From an uncultured Erysipelotrichaceae bacterium (lineage in GTDB: Bacteria > Bacillota_I > Bacilli_A > Erysipelotrichales > Erysipelotrichaceae), in NCBI GenBank assembly GCA_902796525.1, contig CADBPB010000056.1, forward strand, positions 1-10,444: a DNA stretch of 10,444 nucleotides, read 5' to 3'. Below are positions 5,404 to 10,444 of the stretch, piece by piece (positions within the stretch are counted from its first letter, which is position 1; each line of letters opens with the position of its first letter). Below the pieces are notes generated by a model. It was not told the origin of the DNA. It made no database searches and saw only the letters and a program-made list of their open reading frames with translations. The position numbers and the translations under genes were made by a program.

Positions 5404-7461
5404 ATGCAAAACCATAATCAAAAGTACGATCCTTTGTTTACGCCATGGAAGATAGGCAAAGTCGAGATCAAGAACCGTTTTGTGCTGACTTCGATGGGCG
5501 GAACAAACCTTTTAGGCTGGATGGAGATCAATCATTTCGACAAGGCAGGCGCCGATTTCATCATGGATGTCGCCAGAAACAACTGCGGCCTGGTCCTGCC
5601 GGGATGCCAGCCGGTCTATAATCCGATGTTCGGGCAGTGGCTTTACAAAAACGACAAGATGTATGAGAAACTGAAAGAATGGATGCCGGAATTTCACAAG
5701 ACCGGAGCGAAGCTCTTCGTTCAGCTGACGGCGGGTTTCGGACGTTCGTTCACCATTTCCGAGATGATGGAGAAGCTGTATACGAATAAAGCCTTAAGGG
5801 CACTGTCCAAGCCATTCATGGATCTTGATAAGATCACGGCTTCCGCTTCACCGTCCCCGAACCGCTGGTCGGATAAAGTACCGTCAAGGGAAATGACGAA
5901 AGAGGAGATCCAGGAATTTATCGACGCTTTCGCAAAGACGGCCAGAAAACTGCGGGATGCCGGGGTCGATGGCGTCGAAATCCATGCGGTACATGAGGGT
6001 TATCTTCTGGACCAGTTCACTTTGAAATATGTAAATAAACGTACGGATGAATACGGAGGCTCCTTGGAGAACCGCTACCGTTTTGCGGCCGAGATCGTGA
6101 AAGCGATCAAGAAGGCGTGCGGAGCGGATTTCCCCGTTTCTTTGCGTTATTCCGTCGTTTCCAAGACAAAAGGTTTCCGCAGCGGAGCGCTGCCTGGCGA
6201 AGACTATACGGAAGTCGGACGGGACAGGAAAGAATCCGAGATCGCGGTGAAATACCTGCAGGATGCCGGTTACGATATGCTGAACTGCGATAACGGCACC
6301 TACGACGCCTGGTACTGGGCGCATCCGCCGATCTATATGCCGGAAAACTGCAATCTCGAGGATGTCGAACATATCCGCGATTTCTGCGATATCCCGGTCG
6401 TTTGCGCAGGCAGGATGAACCCTGCGGTCGCGGCAGAAGAGATCAAAAAAGGCAGACTCGATGGCGCCGGTTTCGCCCGGCAGTTCCTCGCCGATCCCGC
6501 CTGGATCACCAAACTGATGAACAATGAGGAAGACGATATCCGTCCGTGTATCCTGTGCCATAACGGCTGTTTCAATATGTGCCATTATGAAGGCGTGCCG
6601 AACGACCAGTCCTTAAGCGATTCCTTGCATCTGGCCAGATGCGCCGTCAACGCGGAAACGATGCAGAAGGAGAAACACTATATCAAACAGACGTCTTCGC
6701 CTAAGGAAGTCGTCATCATCGGCGGTGGCATCGGAGGCATGGAGACGGCCAGGGTGCTGAAACTGAGAGGACATAAGCCAGTCATCTATGAAGCGAGCGA
6801 TCGGCTGGGAGGGACTTTTATTCCTGCCAGCGCGGAAAGCTATAAGGGCAAGCTTCGCGATCTTCTGGCCTGGTACATCCGCAAGATGAAAGAAATGGAT
6901 ATCGAGATCCATTTCAACGAAAAGGTGACCGATCTAAGCCGGTTCGATGGGAAAGACGTCGTGATCGCTACCGGCAGCAAGCCCCGTTCTTTGAATGTTC
7001 CGGGTTTCGAGAAAACGATCGAAGCCTGCGATTATCTCAACGGACAGGAAGTTGCAAACGACATCGTGGTCATCGGCGGCGGCCTGACCGGCTGCGAAGT
7101 CGCTTACGAACTGGCTTTGCAGGGCAGGAAAGTAAGCATCGTGGAGATGAAAAACGATCTGATCGCCCAGACGGGCGTCTGTCTGGCGAACAGTTCCTAT
7201 CTCAGGGAATGGTTCGCGCTGCATGATGTCAAGGTTTATCTGAACACCGCTTTGAAAGAAGTGAAAGATGATTCTGTCATCTGTACGAAAAACGGGGAAG
7301 AGATCGTCATACCATGCGGATCGGTGATCTCATCGGTAGGCTATGTGCCGGATCCTCTCAAGACGCAAACAAAGAAGGTCCATCTGGTTGGAGACTGCAA
7401 AGAAGTAGGCAATCTGCGGACCGTCATCTGGAACGCCTACGAAACGGCGATGAAGATCTAG
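5404..7461 (+). CDS. Fe-S flavoenzyme, old yellow enzyme / 2,4-dienoyl-CoA reductase / BaiCD type
   Basis: The protein has 685 residues, a usual length for this three-domain family. Residues about 8-365 form the FMN-binding TIM barrel, with the active-site region H194-A-V-H197-E-G-Y-L-L and then NKRTDEYGGSLENRYRF. A [4Fe-4S] cysteine cluster follows at C382, C385 and C389 with a fourth candidate, C413; C393 is an extra Cys. The FAD domain begins VVIIGGGIGGMETA (G440-x-G-x-x-G), and the NAD(P)H domain is nested at VVIGGGLTGCEVAYEL (G558 on). VHLVGDC near the end is the typical FAD-contact motif. Family members pass electrons NAD(P)H-FAD-FeS-FMN to reduce C=C bonds of enoates, dienoyl-CoAs, bile acids or steroids. 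The substrate is not readable from sequence. It is cytoplasmic, lies 11 bases before the aconitase X genes and is probably co-transcribed with them. Wide cysteine spacing is the odd feature. Confidence 0.92.
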   Translation: MQNHNQKYDPLFTPWKIGKVEIKNRFVLTSMGGTNLLGWMEINHFDKAGADFIMDVARNNCGLVLPGCQPVYNPMFGQWLYKNDKMYEKLKEWMPEFHKTGAKLFVQLTAGFGRSFTISEMMEKLYTNKALRALSKPFMDLDKITASASPSPNRWSDKVPSREMTKEEIQEFIDAFAKTARKLRDAGVDGVEIHAVHEGYLLDQFTLKYVNKRTDEYGGSLENRYRFAAEIVKAIKKACGADFPVSLRYSVVSKTKGFRSGALPGEDYTEVGRDRKESEIAVKYLQDAGYDMLNCDNGTYDAWYWAHPPIYMPENCNLEDVEHIRDFCDIPVVCAGRMNPAVAAEEIKKGRLDGAGFARQFLADPAWITKLMNNEEDDIRPCILCHNGCFNMCHYEGVPNDQSLSDSLHLARCAVNAETMQKEKHYIKQTSSPKEVVIIGGGIGGMETARVLKLRGHKPVIYEASDRLGGTFIPASAESYKGKLRDLLAWYIRKMKEMDIEIHFNEKVTDLSRFDGKDVVIATGSKPRSLNVPGFEKTIEACDYLNGQEVANDIVVIGGGLTGCEVAYELALQGRKVSIVEMKNDLIAQTGVCLANSSYLREWFALHDVKVYLNTALKEVKDDSVICTKNGEEIVIPCGSVISSVGYVPDPLKTQTKKVHLVGDCKEVGNLRTVIWNAYETAMKI

Positions 7462-7472
7462 GGGGACAAGAT

Positions 7473-8747
7473 ATGGAATTAACATTGGAACAGAAAGCTA
7501 TCCTGAATGGCGAAAAAGGAGAGACACTGGCCAAGGTCATGAAGACCCTGGTCATGTATGGGGAAGCGTTCGATGCGACGAAAATGGTGCCTGTGACCTC
7601 GAATTACAATCACCTGGTCACTTCTTTCGGATTGGGCGTCATGGATCCGGTCTATGAGCTGATGGACACGCTGCTGAAAGAAGGCGTCCGTTCTTCGCAG
7701 AAGTTTACCGTAGACCCGAGACCTCTCGATCCCAACGTACCGAAAGGATTCCTGCAGAACCTGGTCTTCAAACGTTTCATGTACAACAAGCAGGAGTTCT
7801 ATGAGAAACAGCTGGAAGCACTAGGCCTGCTTGAGAAAGACGCGTTTACGTGTACCTGCTACATGAGCGAAGTAGGGAATAAGCCGGAATATGGCGAAGT
7901 CCTGTCATGGTCGGAGTCTTCCGCCGTCGTCTACGCCAATTCTGTGCTCGGAGCGAGGTGCAACCGGAATTCAGGTATCATCGATATCATGGGTTCGATC
8001 GTCGGCTGTGTGCCTTATTTCGGGCTTCTGACAGATGAGGGAAGGAAAGCGGATTGGATCATCCGGATCGAAACGACCAGAAAACCGGAAGCGCAGCTTC
8101 TGGGCAGTGCGATCGGCATGAAGGTCATGGAAGACGTGCCTTACGTCATCGGTCTGGATCGATGGCTGGGAAACGAACTGAATGAAGAAGCCTGCACCTA
8201 CCTCAAGGATTTCGGCGCGGCCACTGCCAGCAATGGCGCGGTAGGACTCTATCATATCGACGGATTGACGCCGGAAGCCAGGAAACTCGGAACGAAGCTG
8301 CTGAAAAAGGATGCGAAGGAATACGTGATCACCGATGAAGTGCTGCAGGAAGTCTATGACAATTATCCGATCGTCTGGAAAAACAAAGACGCCAAGCCGA
8401 GGCTGTGTTTCATGGGTTGTCCGCATATGTCTCTGCAGCAGCTGAAGGACTGGACGGATACGATCGAAAAAAATCTGCGGAAATACGGCAATCCGCAGGT
8501 CCTGATTCCGACCGTCTTTACCGCGGCGCCTGCCGTCATCAGGGAATTCAAGAAAACGGACTACTACCCGCGTCTGGAAAAAACCGGGATCATCCTGTCT
8601 TATATCTGCCCGTTGATGTATATGAACAACCCGCTGTGCGCAAAGATGCCGGTCATCACTTCCAGCAACAAACTAAGGACGTATACCACTTCCCGCTACT
8701 ACACGGATGAAGAGATCGTAATGCAGTTATGCAAAGGAGGCAGATAA
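7473..8747 (+). CDS. Aconitase X large (catalytic) subunit, DUF521
   Basis: The protein has 424 residues and matches the aconitase X (AcnX, DUF521) catalytic fold across its length. Motifs seen: FTCTCYMSE (C127, C129), the family block SWSESSAVVYANSVLGAR followed by C163-N-R, FMGCPHMSLQQL (C316), ILSYICPLMYMNNP (C379), and a substrate-loop-like TSSNKLRTY near the end. C-x-C, C316 and C379 are the likely Fe-S ligands. Characterised AcnX enzymes are Fe-S dehydratases: cis-3-hydroxy-L-proline dehydratase in bacteria and phosphomevalonate dehydratase in archaea. The ATG at 7473 is supported by GGGGGA 6 bases upstream; longer in-frame starts would overlap the upstream gene by over 100 bases. The swivel subunit is separate and follows after 1 base. 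At the usual GAR-T/S-N position it has Cys. The substrate is unknown. Confidence 0.9.
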   Translation: MELTLEQKAILNGEKGETLAKVMKTLVMYGEAFDATKMVPVTSNYNHLVTSFGLGVMDPVYELMDTLLKEGVRSSQKFTVDPRPLDPNVPKGFLQNLVFKRFMYNKQEFYEKQLEALGLLEKDAFTCTCYMSEVGNKPEYGEVLSWSESSAVVYANSVLGARCNRNSGIIDIMGSIVGCVPYFGLLTDEGRKADWIIRIETTRKPEAQLLGSAIGMKVMEDVPYVIGLDRWLGNELNEEACTYLKDFGAATASNGAVGLYHIDGLTPEARKLGTKLLKKDAKEYVITDEVLQEVYDNYPIVWKNKDAKPRLCFMGCPHMSLQQLKDWTDTIEKNLRKYGNPQVLIPTVFTAAPAVIREFKKTDYYPRLEKTGIILSYICPLMYMNNPLCAKMPVITSSNKLRTYTTSRYYTDEEIVMQLCKGGR

Positions 8748-8748
8748 G

Positions 8749-9189
8749 ATGAAAGAATTCAAAGGCAGAGTCGTGACACCGGGCACCTGTACGGCAGAAG
8801 CGGTGGTGACGCATCAGGGTTTCAATACGCTGGCTTCTTTACAGAAAGCGCTGCAGTTCGGCGACAAGACGGCGAAAGTCAACGACCAGAACAATCCGGA
8901 TCTTTTCGGCAAACCGATCGCCGGAAAAGCGTTATGTCTTCCGCAGACTATCGGTTCCACTACGGGAGGACTGGTGCTCTACTGCGCCTGCAAGATGGAA
9001 AGGAATCCCAGATGCATGCTGTTTGGCAACAGGATCGATTCTCTGGCTTGCGCAGGTGCCGTACTGGCCAGCGTCTGGTCGGATGCGGAAATGCCTGTCA
9101 TCGATGAACTGGGAGACGGATTTCTGGATTATGTCAAAGACGGGATGAAGATCACGATCAAAGAAGATGGGACTGTGATCGTCGAATGA
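8749..9189 (+). CDS. Aconitase X small (swivel) subunit, DUF126
   Basis: This 146-residue swivelling beta/alpha domain is the partner of DUF521. It has the typical opening GRVVTPGTCTAEAVVTHQGF, NPDLFGKPIAGKALCLPQ, and the family's Ser-containing loop as IGSTTGG (Ser 70), which in AcnX lies at the active site. The C-terminal part has DSLACAGAVLASVWSDAEMP, then a Gly-rich turn and a final beta strand (KITIKEDGTVIV). AAGGAGG lies 8 bases before the ATG, and the start is 1 base after the large-subunit stop codon, so the two should be made in equal amounts. Bacterial hydroxyproline AcnX enzymes can be fused; here the two-gene form resembles the archaeal arrangement. The gene ends the operon before a strong terminator. 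Confidence 0.9.
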   Translation: MKEFKGRVVTPGTCTAEAVVTHQGFNTLASLQKALQFGDKTAKVNDQNNPDLFGKPIAGKALCLPQTIGSTTGGLVLYCACKMERNPRCMLFGNRIDSLACAGAVLASVWSDAEMPVIDELGDGFLDYVKDGMKITIKEDGTVIVE

Positions 9190-9212
9190 TCCATCATTAT
9201 GACTGATACGAA

Positions 9213-9241
9213 AGACATACTGCGATGGCAGTATGTTTTTT
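9213..9241 (+). terminator. Rho-independent terminator of the flavoenzyme-aconitase X operon
   Basis: ACATACTGC (9215-9223) and GCAGTATGT (9228-9236) form a perfect 9-bp stem around a GATG loop, followed by a run of T to 9241. It lies 25 bases past the last stop codon and separates this operon from the T-box gene. Confidence 0.92.
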
Positions 9242-9299
9242 GTGATTCAGGGAAGAATGAAAATATTTTCAATAGTATGTATATAATTACAGAAAACTA

Positions 9300-9328
9300 T
9301 TGACACTTTTTCATTCTTTGTTTAGAAT
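9300..9328 (+). promoter_or_regulatory. Promoter of the T-box leader
   Basis: TTGACA (9300-9305), exactly 17 bases, and TAGAAT (9323-9328) form a near-consensus sigma-A promoter. The start site is expected near 9335, just before Stem I of the T-box. The -10 hexamer is the same as that of the plus-strand promoter at 333-338. Confidence 0.87.
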
Positions 9329-9334
9329 GAGTAT

Positions 9335-9574
9335 ATCAACTTGGATGTAAACAGTATCGTTTATGATCCTGCGAGAGAGAGGACGTGGCTGGTGGAAACG
9401 TCTGCGGCAGTAAACGAGAATACATTACGGAGTCGAATGTCTGAAAACAGTAGGATATTCCGGATCGTCCCGTTACAGACGGAAGCCATGTCGGTGGCTG
9501 ATGAGGCTGTTGCCGTAAGGCGATGGCGAATTAAGGTGGTAACACGAATTTCGTCCTTGTTGAGGACTTTTTTA
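9335..9574 (+). promoter_or_regulatory. T-box riboswitch, tyrosine specifier (TAC)
   Basis: Stem I pairs TGTAA (9346-9350) with TTACG (9425-9429), and CGTTTA (9358-9363) with TAAACG (9411-9416). Between them is the specifier loop, with AGTA on the 5' side and GAA-TAC-A on the 3' side, so the codon is TAC (Tyr). The upper part has the AGAGAG motif and a hairpin (GACGT/ACGTC) with the conserved GGTGGAA loop. The T-box sequence is AAGGTGGTAACACG (9533-9546). The antiterminator is AAGG/CCTT and ACGA/TCGT flanking the bulge TGGTAAC (9537-9543), whose TGGT pairs with the tRNA end ACCA. Uncharged tRNA-Tyr would favour the antiterminator and turn on the downstream transporter gene. The T-box differs from the usual AGGGTGGNACCGCG at several positions, but the pairing is kept. 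Confidence 0.92.
9553..9573 (+). terminator. T-box-controlled intrinsic terminator
   Basis: GTCCT (9553-9557) and AGGAC (9563-9567) form a stem around TGTTG, followed by TTTTTT (9568-9573). The 5' arm shares GTCCT with the 3' side of the antiterminator (TCGT plus CCTT, 9551-9558), so the two structures exclude each other, as in known T-box switches. Confidence 0.88.
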
Positions 9575-9590
9575 TTTTGGAGGAATGAAA

Positions 9591-10444
9591 ATGAAAAAAC
9601 TATTGCTTGTATTGTTGTCTGTGCTGTTTGTCTTGTGCATGGCAGGCTGTCAGGGATCGGCTGATCCCGACAACACGGAAGGGGACGATGCGTTCCATGT
9701 CGGCATCATACAGTTTGCTCCGCATTCCGCTTTGGATGCGGCGACGCAGGGCTTTACCGATGTCGTACTGGCAGAATTCCCGGATGCGGTGATCGATCTG
9801 CAGAATGCCGCCGGCGAAATTGCGACTTGCGCGCCGATCGTCAACGGTTTCGTAAACGATGGCGTTGATCTGATAATGGCGAACGCCACTCCGGCAGTCC
9901 AGGCTGCCGCGAATGCGACAGGAGATATTCCGATCCTGGGTACTTCCGTCACGGATTATGGCGCTGCTCTGGAAATCGCCAATTTCAATGGTATTACCGG
10001 AATGAATGTCTCAGGAACCAGCGATCTGGCTCCGCTGGATCAGCAGGCACAGATGATCCTGGATCTGTTCCCGGAAACCGGAACGGTAGGCATCCTGTTC
10101 TGTTCCAACGAAGCAAACTCCAAGTATCAGGTGCAGGTGGTCAAGGAAACATTGGAAGCAAAGGGTATTGCGGTAGTCGAAGGTGCATTTACGGATTCCA
10201 ACGACATCGCGATGGTCGTAGAAGGACTTTGCGACCAGTGCGACGTGCTGTACATTCCTACCGATAATACAGCTGCGACATGCGCGGAAACGATCGCCAA
10301 TGTCGTTCTGGAACGGAAGGTTCCTGTGATCGCCGGTGAAGAAGGCATCTGCAGACTTTGCGGTGTCGCCACCCTGACGATCGACTACTATGAATTAGGC
10401 AGAGTTACCGGTGAAATGGCGATCAGAGTGCTGAAAGGCGAAGC
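9591..10444 (+). CDS. TrpX-like ABC transporter substrate-binding lipoprotein (3' end outside the window)
   Basis: The first 284 residues are visible. There is a lipoprotein signal peptide (MKKLLLVLLSVLFV), then MAGC with the lipidated Cys at 20, a Gly/Ser/Asp-rich linker, and a two-lobed ABC_sub_bind (PF04392) domain. Family landmarks include VGIIQFAPHSALDAATQGF, DLIMANATPAVQAAA, IPILGTSVTDYGAAL, SNEANSKYQVQVVKE, VLYIPTDNTA, and TIDYYELGRVTGEMAIRVLKG. These match TrpX-type proteins of Firmicutes, which bind aromatic amino acids and are often under T-box control. The Tyr specifier upstream argues for tyrosine (or aromatic amino acid) import; a permease and an ATPase are expected beyond base 10444. 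The start at 9591 has GGAGGA 6 bases upstream; the in-frame ATG at 9585 abuts the SD and is unlikely. The mature domain has seven Cys, unusual for an exported protein. Confidence 0.92.
   Translation, partial: MKKLLLVLLSVLFVLCMAGCQGSADPDNTEGDDAFHVGIIQFAPHSALDAATQGFTDVVLAEFPDAVIDLQNAAGEIATCAPIVNGFVNDGVDLIMANATPAVQAAANATGDIPILGTSVTDYGAALEIANFNGITGMNVSGTSDLAPLDQQAQMILDLFPETGTVGILFCSNEANSKYQVQVVKETLEAKGIAVVEGAFTDSNDIAMVVEGLCDQCDVLYIPTDNTAATCAETIANVVLERKVPVIAGEEGICRLCGVATLTIDYYELGRVTGEMAIRVLKGE

Noticed and set aside
5404..7461. Specific naming as a bile-acid baiCD or baiH gene
   Set aside because: Domain order and length fit, but no other bai genes are nearby and the neighbours are aconitase X subunits; the family covers many substrates.
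8405..8710. 101-codon plus-strand ORF inside the aconitase X large subunit
   Set aside because: Frame shadow of a conserved gene, with no ribosome binding site.
7473..9189. Archaeal-type phosphomevalonate dehydratase assignment for the two aconitase X subunits
   Set aside because: The split-gene form is similar, but no mevalonate-pathway partner (decarboxylase, prenyltransferase) is present and the organism looks bacterial.
9343..9424. Trp (TGG) as the T-box specifier, as expected for TrpX
   Set aside because: The codon in the 3' side of the specifier loop, between GAA and A, is TAC; TGG triplets in Stem I are not in that position.
9341..9664. 107-codon plus-strand ORF across the T-box
   Set aside because: It overlies a well-formed riboswitch and the lipoprotein signal sequence in another frame; no protein family is recognisable.
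1..10444. CRISPR arrays, insertion sequences, integrase or phage genes
   Set aside because: No spaced direct repeats, transposase motifs or attachment-site duplications were seen, even next to the tRNA genes.

Overview
The window looks like chromosomal DNA from a low-to-mid GC Firmicute (Bacillota). The Erysipelotrichia are my best guess, but the assignment rests on features rather than a database match. Supporting features are the gene order cysS - mrnC - rlmB - sigH-like, strong AGGAGG ribosome binding sites, tRNAs with encoded CCA ends, a T-box riboswitch, and a lipoprotein substrate-binding protein.

Layout. Bases 1-271 (minus strand) hold a three-tRNA operon read Asn-Glu-Lys, ending in a hairpin terminator. 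Its promoter overlaps, back to back, a plus-strand promoter whose predicted start site falls on the ATG at 345, which suggests a leaderless mRNA. From there a tightly packed operon runs to 4631. It encodes (i) a 575-residue membrane protein with a cytoplasmic XRE-type HTH, one transmembrane helix and a large extracytoplasmic part (RCC1-like repeats, an FN3-like segment, a PASTA-like tail); (ii) a 64-residue GYF_2-like protein; (iii) cysteinyl-tRNA synthetase; (iv) Mini-ribonuclease III; (v) an RlmB/TrmH-type rRNA 2'-O-methyltransferase. All junctions overlap or abut. A short spacer with inverted repeats and a weak hairpin precedes a SigH-like sigma factor (4730-5308).

An extended -10 promoter, overlaid by an interrupted inverted repeat, then drives a three-gene metabolic operon (5404-9189): a 685-residue Fe-S flavoenzyme of the old yellow enzyme / 2,4-dienoyl-CoA reductase / BaiCD type, followed by the large (DUF521) and small (DUF126) subunits of an aconitase X-type dehydratase. 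A dehydratase joined to an enoate-type reductase suggests a dehydrate-then-reduce route for an unidentified hydroxy acid. This is the strongest candidate for an undescribed pathway. A strong terminator closes it.

The last 1.2 kb holds a near-consensus promoter, a T-box leader whose specifier loop reads TAC (Tyr), and the start of a TrpX-type (ABC_sub_bind) lipoprotein gene that runs off the window end. This is probably the first gene of a tyrosine-responsive ABC importer.
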